Below, in pieces: positions 12,901-23,800 of a stretch of 64,000 nucleotides of DNA (positions are counted from its first letter, which is position 1; every line of letters starts with the position of its first letter). The DNA lies in assembly GCA_027563935.2 (NCBI GenBank), contig CM050446.2, positions 128,170,499 through 128,234,498 on the forward strand, read 5' to 3'. A program made the translations under genes and the position numbers. The notes under the pieces are model-generated. The model worked only from the letters and a program-made list of their open reading frames with translations. It searched no databases and was not told where the DNA came from. The stretch comes from Costus lasius (lineage: Eukaryota > Streptophyta > Magnoliopsida > Zingiberales > Costaceae).

Positions 12901-13392
12901 TATGACGGTGTTTCCCTTCTTGCAATGCTGGATGAATATAACATGCTAAGACAGGAAAAGGAGGAGGAGAAACGAAGGCAGAAGGTCATTCTTTTGTTCC
13001 TTTCATATATTACGCTGTTTTTCACTTGTTGAACTTCTGTCAAAACTCAATCAGGTTTATCATTCTTCGGTCCCTATATTTTCCAGGATCAAAAGCGTTT
13101 TCATGAGCAACTAGCGACTGAACAAGAAACCGTGCTTGTTTCAAGACCAAGCCCTGTCCGGCCACTTGGTACAAAGAAGGTGATCAGTCCACGAGCAAAT
13201 GGAAGTGCATCAAATGGAATCCCCAACCGAAGGGCATCTCTGAGCTCTCATCAGAGTGGCAGCATTGGTACTAGATCCGTGAGCAGGGATGGAAAGAGGG
13301 ACAGTGGCAGACCAGCTGCCTATGTTTCCAGTGCACAAGAAGATGCAGCGTCCCATGTGCTGGTTAACGAGCAAGTCACCAGTTCAACATGA
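3913..13392 (+). CDS. MAP65-1: Microtubule-associated protein 65-1-type (MAP65/PRC1/Ase1 family), complete
   Basis: MAP65 proteins are homodimeric rods that cross-link antiparallel microtubules in cortical arrays, the spindle midzone and the phragmoplast. Coding exons: 3913-3984, 4077-4280, 8993-9250, 9334-9549, 10268-10423, 10535-10846, 11552-11639, 12836-12984, 13087-13392. All have GT-AG borders, and phases join without a break to give 586 residues, the length of Arabidopsis MAP65-1 (587). Seen in the translation: N-terminal rod starting [27 protein letters not shown] block at residue 93; DLWNLMDTP near 260; [11 protein letters not shown] at the end of exon 6 (to 406); and the conserved microtubule-binding block [20 protein letters not shown] (exon 7). 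The Ser/Arg-rich tail (486-586; [19 protein letters not shown]) is the site of CDK/MAPK control in this family. It fits the MAP65-1/2/8 subgroup best; which orthologue is uncertain. The 4712 bp second coding intron is unusually long and full of TE remains. Confidence 0.95.
5344..5628. repeat. Degenerate 35-45 bp tandem array (GTAGTAGG / GGCATTGC motif)
   Basis: About seven imperfect units combine words such as GCATTGCTAGCAAAAGTAGT and AGTAGGNGGCGTAAGG. They lie inside the LTR-element relic and may be its diverged internal region. No coding potential is visible. Confidence 0.6.
5637..6332. mobile_element. hAT-like non-autonomous element nested in the LTR relic
   Basis: The element is bracketed by a perfect 8 bp direct repeat GTGGCAGA (5629-5636 and 6333-6340), the size made by hAT transposases. 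The ends start TAGAAATAG and, reversed, TAGGGATCTTC, so the terminal repeats are poor. The ends are rich in ACCCGA/TCGGGT words, as in the better-preserved element at 23808-24341. The core has a short-repeat C-rich block (5860-6030) and degenerate TTAGGG-like words (6033-6120). No transposase remains. Confidence 0.6.
7294..7634. mobile_element. MITE-like element with CCAAGGATT-type ends
   Basis: The left end CCAAGGATTAAAAAACCAAT is matched by the reversed right end CCAAAGGTCTGAAATACCAG. The 6 bp TTGATA immediately flanks both sides (7288-7293 and 7635-7640). TTTGGTAC/ACTGGTA words inside link it to the dispersed repeats at 37260, 49243 and 62760. Superfamily is unknown. Confidence 0.5.
7641..8992. 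other. Right part of MAP65-1 intron 2, nothing recognised
   Basis: AT-rich sequence without a supported gene, RNA or bounded repeat. Short open frames here show no family resemblance. Confidence 0.5.
9550..10267. other. MAP65-1 intron 4, nothing recognised
   Basis: A 718 bp AT-rich intron between GT at 9550 and AG at 10266-10267. No repeat or gene is evident. Confidence 0.6.
11243..11460. repeat. Imperfect ~105 bp tandem duplication in MAP65-1 intron 6
   Basis: The block opening TTTTCTGATGATTTTTATCA occurs at about 11240 and again at about 11343. Both are followed by TTAGACT/TTTGACT, a TAGTCTAATAG-like phrase and GAATATNGCCTAATAATT/GATT. It is a local duplication with no coding content. Confidence 0.6.
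11640..12835. other. MAP65-1 intron 7 with microsatellites
   Basis: A 1196 bp intron separating the split codon for residue 436 (G|CT, Ala). It holds an ATTA run (12181-12200), a GCT/CTG run (12576-12590) and AT-rich DNA around an ATTAGGGTTA palindrome near 12300-12345. No gene is present. Confidence 0.6.
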
Positions 13393-14915
13393 GAATCTCA
13401 GATATCTTAATGGCTAAGCTACCTACCACAGTACCGCTTGTTGAATAGAGGCTTACTACTTGGTTAAGTTTTTTTTTTCTTTTTTCCTTTCCTTCCATTA
13501 GTATGAGATTGATTTTGGCTGCAAATGTTTGGGATGATATAATCTATTGTCAAGTAAAACGATGCTCATTTAATCAGCCTTTTTGCTACCTGTCCAACTA
13601 TATAAATGCAGTTTTATTATTATACAAACATTTGAAGATTATGTTTTATGTACATCTGTTGAACATAATTTTTTTGATTTATTTTAAAAATTTAAGAAGG
13701 GAATGGTTATCGATTTGAGAGGGTTAATAGGGAGTTAAATAAACAAAACGAGAACTCAGTTAAAAAAATCGTGTAGACAAACTGAAGAAGAGGATCAATA
13801 AAGGTGAAAACAGAAGGAAGAGAGGAACAGAAAAGAGAGGAAGAGAAGGGAGAACGGGGAAGAATATAAAGGAAGAGATCGTTGAGAATAAAGAGAAGGA
13901 AAAGAAGATAGAGAGGAACAGCAATTTTTTAGACCGGAAAAAAAATATGTTCAACATCCATTATAACTAGAGTTTACCACCTGTCAACTGAATGATTTTT
14001 TTAAAAAAATTCTTTAATTTTTATTATAACTAATAAAAATTGTTCATAATGCTAAGACTACCAAGTATGTATTAATCCATTTACAGGTATCAAGAATATA
14101 GATCAATAGAAATAACAGCAATAGAAAATAGTCCCGAGTTAATGAGTTTAACTCATCTGTTATGAGTTTGATAGACAGTGTATGTTTGTTATTTTTTGGT
14201 TATGGATTTACACTTGTGTAAATATCTATTTATCATGTCAAAGTTATCAACGATTCAATTGTCATAAGTGCTTGAACTTTGTAAGCTTATTTACGAATGT
14301 AGCACGAAATGCTTGAGTATCACAATGCTTCTAGTAAAATAAAAAATAAGAAAAAAAATATTATGATGAAACTATATAGAAACTATACTTCAATAATATA
14401 ATAATAATGTATGTGTAATAAATAACACAACTAAAATGAAGAATATAGAGTGATGCAGGAACCAAAGGCTCAATCCTAATGACACCTAAATATAGTAATG
14501 GGAAAATAGAAAAAGGAAAAGGACTGACGAATATGTCTCATTAGTTATATTTCCCATATTTGAGTTTTGAGACTTATTAATTCGTAATTAGGCTTGATAT
14601 TCAAAATAGGTCGAAATGAATTCGCATTAATGGTGAGGATATAACTGACTACGTCAAGATTAACTTAATTTAACTCAAATCGCCATTAATTGGCATGATA
14701 ACAAAATAATAAATTTTATAAAAAATGTCCCCCTCAACTTCTCTTAGACACATACCAAGTTTGCAATCATTTATATAACTTTTTGCTCAGAAATATTTTT
14801 AAGATAATATATATCTCTGTAGACTTAGTAGTCAAACAATTCTCTTGAAGCCTTTGATCCAGGTGACAATGGAAGATGGTTCCAACTTTGTAATAACTAA
14901 TAAGAGCATACAAGG
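13393..14915. other. MAP65-1 3' flank and intergenic DNA
   Basis: The first few hundred bases must be MAP65-1 3' untranslated region. A strongly purine-rich tract (about 13780-13925, GAAGAGAGG words) gives long but meaningless open frames on the other strand. The rest is AT-rich with no recognised gene. Confidence 0.5.
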
Positions 14916-16234
14916 TGTCACGCCCCGGTCGGATCGGCCTGAAAACAGCGCTTATCCGTTGTCTCAGAGCCGTCCGGCGGAACACCGGAACGTAACTCGC
15001 CCTAGGGTTTCCGGCCTCAAAATTAGAAACCCTAATCTCCCCGGACAATTTTTATCCCCAAATACAAAATCGCACGGAGAAAACCCTAAACCCCAATTTA
15101 GAAATCCGAAATCAATCTCTAAATCAAAATTACCTCCTCTGATTTTGACCCGAAAGTCAAAATTCCCGTCGCCGATTAATCCTTTGCTGTGCTGACGTCA
15201 GGATGACGTCGGCCGCCGATTTCGTTCGTCGAAATCAGAATTCGCCCCGCTGACGTTCGCCTACGTCAGCCGAAATCGAGATTTCGATTTCGTTTTCACG
15301 CTCCGCCGCTGACCGTTGACCGCCTCGTTTCGAACGCCCGACGCGTTCGAAACGCGCGTCGTCTTCAACCTCGCGACGCCGCCCGCGTCGTCGTTTCTGC
15401 CGAGCGTCGCCGCGCCCGGGAGTCCGTTGGAACACGGGGAAGGCCGCCGCCTCCCGTCGTCGTAGAACAGGGGAAGGAGATGGAAAGTAATGCTTCATTT
15501 ATTCCTTGACGAAGGTTTACAAACCTCTCCTCTCGACGCCCGCCGGCGCCCCCATCCCACCCTCGCCGGTCGTCTCTCTAGACGCCGGTTACATTCGCTC
15601 TTTCTCTCGTCGGAATCTACGTACCGACCTTCGCCCCTGGCGGCATCAGAGCCCAGCTCTGGAAGGGCGACGGCGCCTCGCCGTCGCCGGTGGAGTCGCT
15701 CCCCGGCGCTCTGTGTGGTGACGCCCTCGCGCACCCCCGATGCTGCTCCATGTCTCGCTTCTTAAAGGGGAAGCCGCCGCTTCCTTTCTCCGCGCGATCC
15801 GCTCACGTCCCGATTCCTCGCGCGTCCGAGTCTTCCGCTCTCCAGCCGCCAGCATCGTTGTCGTCTCCGAATGCCGTGCGGATGAAGACGCGGCTGCTGC
15901 GTTTTCTTTGTCCGCTCGCCTTGCTTCCTTCACGCACGCCCGCGTGAAGTTTGCGTGAAGCTTATGCGACGGCCGAGTCCGCCGCCTGAAGATTCGGAGC
16001 CGCCCTGAAGCTGTGCTCGCCTCCGTCGCTGCCGCGTCCGTCGCGCGTGGTGGTGAGCTCGCGTGGCGAGCTTCCGAACTTCACGGTGAAGACGCGGACG
16101 AAAGCTTCGTCCCGTCTTTCGGTCGGTTCCCAAATCTCGGTCAAAATCCGATTTTGATCGGTTTCTCCTTGTGGCTTGGGTTTGGATCAGGCCCAATAGG
16201 CTTTGGGCTGAACCGGGTGAACCCGGGCCTGACA
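14916..16234. mobile_element. GC-rich solo-LTR-like element, copy A
   Basis: A 1319 bp GC-rich island in AT-rich DNA, starting TGTCACGCCCCGG and ending GGGCCTGACA. It is flanked by a perfect 5 bp repeat CAAGG (14911-14915 and 16235-16239). TG...CA ends with a 5 bp duplication are the signature of LTR-retrotransposon integration; no internal region is present, so a solo LTR is likely. It shares with copy B (61626-62707) the start, a TTTCGAA..TTCGAA palindrome module (near 15328 / 61768) and a TCTTAAAGGGG word (15757 / 62319). Its several open frames on both strands are a by-product of high GC. No protein family was recognised. Confidence 0.75.
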
Positions 16235-16626
16235 CAAGGTAGGGTATTATTTCCCTCTAGGCTTTCACCCCATCCTCTTTCTTCCTCTCCACATACATTC
16301 TCATCTTATTTTTGATATAGAAAGGGATGACTTTGAAAATACCATCCCTTCATCAAAATCCTCCCAGGGCCATCTAATCACTATAGGCTAAAATACGAGG
16401 GCTATAAGCAATAAAACCTACTTTTCTTAAATGCGTGAGATGTTGAGAAGTGGTTCTGGAGGGCATGCATTTCCGTTTCGTCTATCAAACTCCTCAGGAT
16501 AAATCAAATACTGGGCTGGTAAGGCACCAACGTTGTTTGATAGTGGACTATGCAGTCCTCACAGTACCATAGGAAGAGATTTTAGAAACAAAATAAGAGA
16601 ACGGCAATGAAAGACCACCTATCAAA

Positions 16627-17089
16627 TAGGGATGAGCATTCGGTAAAAATCGAAAATTGATTTACCGATTTATCGAAAATCGAAAATTGAAAACCGAAAA
16701 TCGATTTACCGAAATCAAAAAATCTATTACCGAAACTGATACCGAATTTATTATTTATCGATTAAAAAATATTAAAATATTATATAATTAGTTTATTAAA
16801 AAATTTATTAAAATATTAAAATATTACATAATTAAAATATTAAAATATTACATAATTAAAATATTATCGATTCGGTAAAAACCGACCAGTAAATCAGTAA
16901 ATTACCGATAAAAAATTTAAAAATTAATAAATAAAAATTTATTTTTTATATATTAATATATATATCGGTAAATCGGTAAATTACCGAACCGAAAACTTAT
17001 TTACCGAACCGAAAATCGAATTACCTAAATATTATTACCGAACCGAAAACCGAAACCAAATTTACCGAACCGATTTATGCTCACCCCTA
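16627..17089. mobile_element. hAT-type MITE (TAGGGRTGAGCAT ends)
   Basis: The left end TAGGGATGAGCATTCGG and the reversed right end TAGGGGTGAGCATAAATCGG form a terminal inverted repeat. The flanks CTATCAAA (16619-16626) and CTGTCAAA (17090-17097) are an 8 bp target duplication with one change. The interior is built almost wholly of ACCGAA / ATCGATTTACCG words and AT-rich filler. It is 463 bp and non-coding. Confidence 0.85.
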
Positions 17090-17231
17090 CTGTCAAACAA
17101 CATTTATGTTTTCTTTAATTTCAATGATTTTTTCTTCCTCGAAATTGATTTACAAAACTATCTAAATTTAATATTATAAAATAGAAAGTTTTGCATCTAC
17201 CAAATGAACTATTTTACCGTGTGAGGTTTTT

Positions 17232-17496
17232 CAAAAAAATTTTTAAAGAAGGGGGGCATTCTACAAACTCACGCAAGACCCCCTTTGTAGAGCATATCGT
17301 ATAAAATTTATATGATAATTATCGTATAAAATTTATACAATAATTATCATATAACTTTACATACAATAATTATCGTATAAAAGTTTTTGCAGTGTTTTAT
17401 TGTATATTTTATACCATAAAATATTGTATAAAGGCTCTCACAAAGGGGGTCTTGCTGCGTTGAGTTTGCAGAATGCCCCTCCTGCAAAAAAATTTT
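17232..17496. mobile_element. Fold-back element with ~50 bp inverted arms
   Basis: The left arm (GGGGCATTCTACAAACTC... to about 17292) is complementary to the right arm (about 17432-17482). Both arms carry the word AAGACCCCCTTTGT. The centre is an AT-rich array of ATAATTATCGTATAAAA-like units about 35 bp long. CAAAAAAATTTT occurs just outside each arm and may be the target duplication. Confidence 0.7.
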
Positions 17497-17543
17497 CGGG
17501 TTTTTCACGTAGAAGACTTTTGGGGATTTGTTGTGATTTAAAG

Positions 17544-17603
17544 GCATCTGTACTGCCTGGCATCTGCATGCACTCCAGGCAGTACACTACAGGAACCAGA
17601 TGC
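17544..17603. other. 60 bp imperfect hairpin
   Basis: GCATCTGTACTGCCTGG pairs with CCAGGCAGTACACTACAG plus CAGATGC, leaving a loop of about 13 bases and one asymmetric bulge. It lies between two MITEs and could be a small element of its own. A miRNA precursor is possible but unsupported. Confidence 0.45.
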
Positions 17604-17629
17604 ATCAGATGTGAAAAAATTGGGACTGA

Positions 17630-17747
17630 GGGCGCGTTTGTCTTTGCAGGGCGCGTGGGGCAGGTCGCGTGGGTGCGACCTGCGCTCTCACATTGCGCGT
17701 CCTTTTTTGACCCGCGGCCCGCGCTACCTGCAAAGACAAACGCAGCC
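17630..17747. mobile_element. 118 bp MITE with GCGTTTGTCTTTGCAGG ends
   Basis: The left end GGGCGCGTTTGTCTTTGCAGG-type sequence is mirrored by the reversed right end GGCTGCGTTTGTCTTTGCAG. TGA flanks both sides (17627-17629, 17748-17750). A 3 bp duplication and the size are compatible with a Tourist/PIF-like MITE, although TGA is not the usual TWA target. Confidence 0.7.
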
Positions 17748-18110
17748 TGAATCACGTAAGGCAGGGTAAATTCATTGGGTTGGAGAACTAAAGGCACCAG
17801 CAATATTGTTGGACTATTATCTGAGCAGCATACTTATTCTCGGGCTCAGGGCTGGTCTTGAACTTGGTCTTGTTTTTCAAGTTATATATTCTGCTTCAGA
17901 AGAAAAAAAAAAGGTTGGAGGGCGAATATCATTTATATCAACTAGAACTGTTTACAGCAGTCTTTAGGTAAAAGATGGAAGATGGTTAGCTAACTAGCTA
18001 CGAGGTCTCAAACAAAGCAGGTAAGCAGCACGACTATGCACAAAATATTGCTGCATCTCTTCGATTGATATCAAACTTCAGCAGATTCACGTTCACGTAA
18101 AACTGTATAA

Positions 18111-19241
18111 TTAGTCATCCAGCCAGCCACAAGATCCATCCGGATGAGGGAATGATGGATGTGGACCGGGTGCGTATTCCGTCGAGTTAGGAGGCCTATC
18201 CCTCGCGCCATGGATCTTGTTGTAACTCGTCGTCTCACTTCTTCCAGGGAAGGGCGCAAGTGGAACATGAATTCCGGGCCCCACATAGTTTGTTTCGTCA
18301 GGACGCCAAGCAAGACGATCCATTGCTGATGGCATTGTGCTACTGGATGGGGCCCCATAGGATGGGGAAGAGAGTAAACGAGACTGTCGAAACCCTGCGT
18401 CTGAAACTCCAAATGAGATTCTGTTGCATTGCGACTGTTCATTCTGATCTTGGGTGCCATAGTTCCTTATAATTGCCCGAAAATCTGCATCAGACGATTT
18501 ACTGTACCCATCCAACTTCGGTTTGTTATCTCTCGTGTAATCAACAAAATGAGGCTCCGAGCTTTGGATCCCACAATCATAATTTTCAATTCTACCACCT
18601 TGCGAAACATTTGAATTGCGATTGAACATGCCTTTTTCAGCTGCAGTGCACCTCCCAGTATTTTCATCTATGACATCGTTGATGTCATTGAGAATGTCGT
18701 TGGCTCCAGTCACCACAGTAACATTTTTCCCAGAATTGATATATGGATCCGGATTACTAGGCCTTTCAAATGGAGTTCCGGTGAACTCGGATGGAAGATG
18801 GCTCCTCGACCAGCTTCCACGCTCCGGCTTATCAGGTGAGATGCACGAGCCTGACAAATTTCTTTCTTCAGAAATCATTCCCCCAATATTTGAAATTTTC
18901 CTCTTAAGAGAACCTCCATCATTTTCTATGCAGGCCTTTCTGTTGCAATTTCCGGAGCTCTGCCTCTCTTCCTTTCTAGTAGGTGCGTCTAAAGTGGAAT
19001 AATTTTTCAAAAGCTCTTGCCCTATATGGTTCTCTGCTGGAAGTGCATGTACATACCTCTCCACTGAAAATTCATTTTCAGCTGAAGGGTCCTCTGTATC
19101 TGTGTGTCCACGACATTTAGCAATTTCCTTGTGTGTCGATGTCCAGTCAGGGCGGCTCCATAGATAAAGTGACGGAGGCCTCACATTCCACTGCTCTATT
19201 TGCTTGTCATTCACATCTACAGATCCAGGCAAGTAAAATGA
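18111..19241 (-). CDS. EDM2: EDM2 terminal exon: end of catalytic-like domain and C-terminal tail
   Basis: Encodes residues 631-1006. It opens SFYLPGSVDVNDKQIEQWN and PSLYLWSRPDW, the conserved closing block of the methyltransferase-like domain. A low-complexity Ser/Asn/Gly-rich tail follows, ending APGPHPSFPHPDGSCGWLDD; the APGP...GW(L/I)(D/N)D ending is shared with Arabidopsis EDM2. The acceptor is CAG at 19242-19244 and the stop is TAA (complement of 18111-18113). The tail is shorter than in Arabidopsis. Confidence 0.93.
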   Translation of the reverse strand, partial: SFYLPGSVDVNDKQIEQWNVRPPSLYLWSRPDWTSTHKEIAKCRGHTDTEDPSAENEFSVERYVHALPAENHIGQELLKNYSTLDAPTRKEERQSSGNCNRKACIENDGGSLKRKISNIGGMISEERNLSGSCISPDKPERGSWSRSHLPSEFTGTPFERPSNPDPYINSGKNVTVVTGANDILNDINDVIDENTGRCTAAEKGMFNRNSNVSQGGRIENYDCGIQSSEPHFVDYTRDNKPKLDGYSKSSDADFRAIIRNYGTQDQNEQSQCNRISFGVSDAGFRQSRLLSSPSYGAPSSSTMPSAMDRLAWRPDETNYVGPGIHVPLAPFPGRSETTSYNKIHGARDRPPNSTEYAPGPHPSFPHPDGSCGWLDD

Positions 19242-20824
19242 CTGAACATCATAGCACAATTGGTTTATCAGTCATAGATGAAAGGTTTTTCTTCAAGGCT
19301 TTCTAAGAAAAATAAAAAATTTAGAAACCTACACACCTTGCCAGAGAGATTTTCATCATCTTCCCAGATTAGGTCATATGGAGAATTTTTCTTATCGAGC
19401 CTGATTGGAAAAAAAAAAACTAGTAGTTGCCTCAAAAATATATACATTTATAAAGTAGTGATAATTATGAGAATATAAATGGTGCATCAGAAGACTTGAT
19501 TAATCAGTGTATAGGAAGAATAGAAAGTGGTACCTTTCTGTCTCTTTGGGAACAATAAGAACAAGGAGCTTCGGTTTAAAGATTAGTGCTTGATTAATAA
19601 ATTTGTTAGCAAGAGCTGCTTTCACACCAAAAGGAGGATTGAGGCCCATGATCTGTGTTGGAAGATCACATAACTTAGTAAACTGCAGCTAATGATATTA
19701 TTACTGAGTACTGACAACTGAGGATATTTCAATTTTTAAGTAGAAATTTTATATACAATTACAACTGTACCAATTTTGATCCTGTGGGTAATTCCATAGG
19801 TTTAACCGTCATCCAGTCTCTACGCTCAAAACTGAAATCATTCTGCAAAATCAAATATTAGAAACAACAAACAATAAATTAATATATTATCAACTTACCT
19901 AAAGAAGATTTTCAACAAACCACTTAATCAGTTGTATTGGATAGTCTTAACATAAATGGTAGTAAAAAGTTCCTGAGCTTGAATATAACTGGAACCATAT
20001 TTCTTCATTTATAGCACAATATTCAGGACACAGAGATTAACATTCAAATCATGGTTGTTGGTTTCAAGAGTAGGTACATTCGTACTTTAGGCTTACACAG
20101 GAATCTACTAAAAAAGGTTGGATATATTCATTCATTAACACAGTTCCTTAAACTCAACACTCAACAGTATTACCAAAATAGATCAGAAAACAAAGTTTGG
20201 AACCAAATTAGATTCTTAATGGCAACAACAACCAAAGAAAAACAATATAAAAGAAATTTTAAAGGTAGGTTCACCAAGGTTGTCAAAAATGTATTCTGAG
20301 TAGTAGGATCAAAATTTAGAAATGAATGTAGGATTTGAAATGTGGTGGGATCTTACGATCCTACAATCTAGGTCTTAGAATTGGATACTTGATCCAAGTT
20401 AATAAATAAAATGAGTTCAAATTTGATTACTATTATATTAAAAATCAATAATCTATTATACTAAAAATTTTAAATTGATATGTGATGCAATTTATTGTCT
20501 TTAATTGTCGTCATTTATTCTTTAATTGTATTCATCAGCTCATTATCATCTACAACTATATTTGTCTATTTTAACTATTTATTAAAATCAATTTTATAAT
20601 CTTTATCATTATTATTTTTATTGTTATTACCATGTATACCTTTATTTTTATCATGTTCCATGTTTTTATCTTATTCTCTTCATTCCATGCATGCCTTCAT
20701 TGTTTTTAGTTTAATTGTACACATTTATTTATTCATCTTCTATTAACTTGTCTCCATGATAGTTGTAGAGCATACAACTAATACAACTATACAACTAATA
20801 CATTTGAATAATAGTATAAGATGT

Positions 20825-20864
<40 letters not shown>

Positions 20865-23800
20865 TTAATATATGATACTAGGTAGATATATATTAATTTT
20901 TTTTATTTATTACTTATTAAAATATTTATCTTACGCTTAAGTCTAAATAGATAAATATATTTTTAAAATTTATATATTTTAAATAATTTGGTAGGATCTT
21001 ACGATCTTATGATCCGATTCTACAAAGTCTCCATCGTTCCTATATAAGATCTCAATCCAGACAACTTTGGCTTCAACTCAATAATATATAACCTCAGCTG
21101 AAAAATTAAACATACATTAAATGAAAAAAGAAAAGGAAGAAGTGGGAGGGAGGCCAATGATCTCTTTTTTCTTCTGTGAATTGAATTGTTTAGGAACCTT
21201 CTGCTTCATTCTTCGTTCGTTGATCCTATCTAATATTTCAATGAAGCACAAATTGTCTAACAAGATATTGACCTCTGGATTAATTCCTTTCCTATTTCTG
21301 TGTAATTATTTCATTTTTTATTTAGAAGGAATATAGAGAAATAGAATAAAAGCCCTTTTCATATATATAGACCATACTATTAGGTAAAGACCAAGACCAA
21401 CTTGTGAAACGATGACAGATTGTGTCCATTGCCAACAAGCCTATTGCTCAAGCTAACTAACTTGGTTGCCTATCTAATTGAAGTTCTACTTATTGAAATT
21501 GGAATAATTTATCATAGAAAAGAATCATTATCAGCAAATTGACAATGTGGACATAGGTAGTTAATCAACACAAGCTTAACACTTAATCACCCAAAACCAA
21601 ATTCTAGACTAAATTGGCAGAGCTACAATAATAACGCAAACAATTCGACATATACATACAGAGTTTTTATGCAGGGATCAAATTATATTTGAAGAGACAG
21701 TAGTGCTATTATTTTTGAAGTTACCTTGGGCTGAATAATATCATAGTTCTTGAAATTGCATTTTTTTCCAGTTGCATCCAGTTTTTCTTTCATCAAAATA
21801 CTAAAATCATTTGCACCACAGCAGAAGTCAACCACCTGAGATAAACAGCAAAGAAATTGTATGAGCAAACTCAAACAGTGACATGCTAATATCAAAGCGG
21901 AAAGTTATTATCTATACGTAAATCTTTCATCAAAAAAGGAGGAAGAATGCAAAAGAAAGCTATTGTTGAATTTTATCCAATTTAAGAAAATAAGATTATT
22001 GGCTATTGGGTATTTCCACCAAAATCTTGATGGTCCAAAACAAGGCGATTGAAGTTGAAGCAAAGTGAGATGTCAAAAGTAAAAAAAATAAAATGACAGA
22101 TAAATAGGTGATGGAAGTGATCATAAGCATTTAATCACATTAGTAATGTAATTACAATAAGAGAAATTGAACTTTAAGAGCACTTTAAGAATATAAGATT
22201 ATCAGCTATTGGGTATTTCCGCCAAAATCTTGATGGTTCCGAAACAAAGTGGTTGAAGTTGAAGCAAAGTGAGATGTCAGAAGTAAAAAAAAATGAAAAG
22301 ACAAATAAATAGGTCACGGAAGTGATCATGGGAATTTAGTCACATCGGCAATGCAATTATAATGCCAGAAATTGAACTTTAAGAGCATTTACAAATTGTA
22401 TGTTTGTGTTTCTTTGTATCACTTTTGCCATTCGTAGTGATAGAAGGTATCACTTTACCTTCAGTAGCACCTAAGATAATTAGAAAGACAATCTACATTT
22501 TGTACAGAACAAGAAAAATAATGTGCTGACTGCTGATAGCATCAATCACAAATGAGCTACGTGACAAAAAATTTGAAAAGGGCTATATATGCATGGTTCT
22601 TGGCAACGATTAAAGCACTAGTCCGAGCCCCATGTACCTGCCATGGCTCAATCTAGTATCATCCTAAATGGTTTTAAACTAAATATTTTATATTTTTACA
22701 AGCAAACAAGCTTAATGTATGGAATTGTCTGAGTGAACCAATTTAAATTCTATCGTAGATGGGCATGAAGTGGTTTGACCATACTGACACTCGTTATGAT
22801 TTAATACCAATTCAAAAACAAGCTGAAATGGGTGCTTAAATTGATATTTTAATCCTTGACTAATGCACTTCAATTTAATTAAAACACTACTGTTGCAATA
22901 TTTATTAAAGACATTCACTTAAACATTAGGGGCAAATAGAAGCCTCTTGCCCTCTTCACATAGGTTCAAGGTTTCATATTAGGATGCTGATGATTAGCCG
23001 TATGTGGCAGCCTTTCCCCACTGACAAACTTTTCTGGAGCAACAATAAATTGGGTTGGTAAGCGTCAAATTAATCTTAGGCAAGGCAGACTAGAAATCCA
23101 AATACAATGAACTCAAAAAAAAAATAATAATTAACTCTTTTTCTATCTAAAGGTTTGTCCTTATTAGTGTAAAACACTGAAATTCATTAATTAATTGCTT
23201 AAATATGTCAGTTACAAATAAAATACTTTATAAATAGGATGGAGAGAATTGAACAAAGATTGAGGATGTTGAGGATCCTCAAATAACATTACATCTACTC
23301 AAAATCATTAACTAGTAGAATATAGATTGATATTTTCATACAGGACACCGAAAAATCAGCAACAATGGTTTTTTAAAAAAATGCAAAAATGGTTAGATAA
23401 GCCACAAATTTAGACCTAATTGTGAAGGTTCAAGTTAACTGCCAATATCAGCACCAGACTAGTAATTAATCCTTACTTAAAAGCTAATGCAAATATCTAA
23501 GTGTGCAACGTTCCTAGAAGCTTTGACAAAAACAAAGAACCACTATCCCTTTCTTCAGTTGAAATAAATTGAAATAAGAAACAGTACACTTACCGTGTCA
23601 CCCTCCAGAACATACCAGTGTAGCTTATCCACAATCTACATGGAAAAAGACACTTGAGAGCATAAACATAATTTGATATTCACTTTGTATCAGAACACTT
23701 AACAGTAAAATTGCTAAGATAAGAGAAACAAGCATATTAGATACTTTAAATATAATACAAAAGAAATTTGCATAGAACCGGATAATTAAAATCCACATTA

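Noticed and set aside
14845..16315. Several long open frames on both strands in the GC-rich block
   Set aside because: They overlap in many frames, match no family, and lie within an element bounded by TG...CA and a 5 bp duplication; GC-rich DNA lacks stop codons by chance.
17551..17572. miR160-like sequence in the 17.5 kb hairpin
   Set aside because: Only the first eight bases (TGCCTGGC) fit; the rest differs, the loop is too short and the arm positions do not match MIR160 precursors.
18616..19002. Plus-strand 128-codon frame
   Set aside because: It is antisense to the EDM2 terminal exon, which has clear family conservation on the minus strand.
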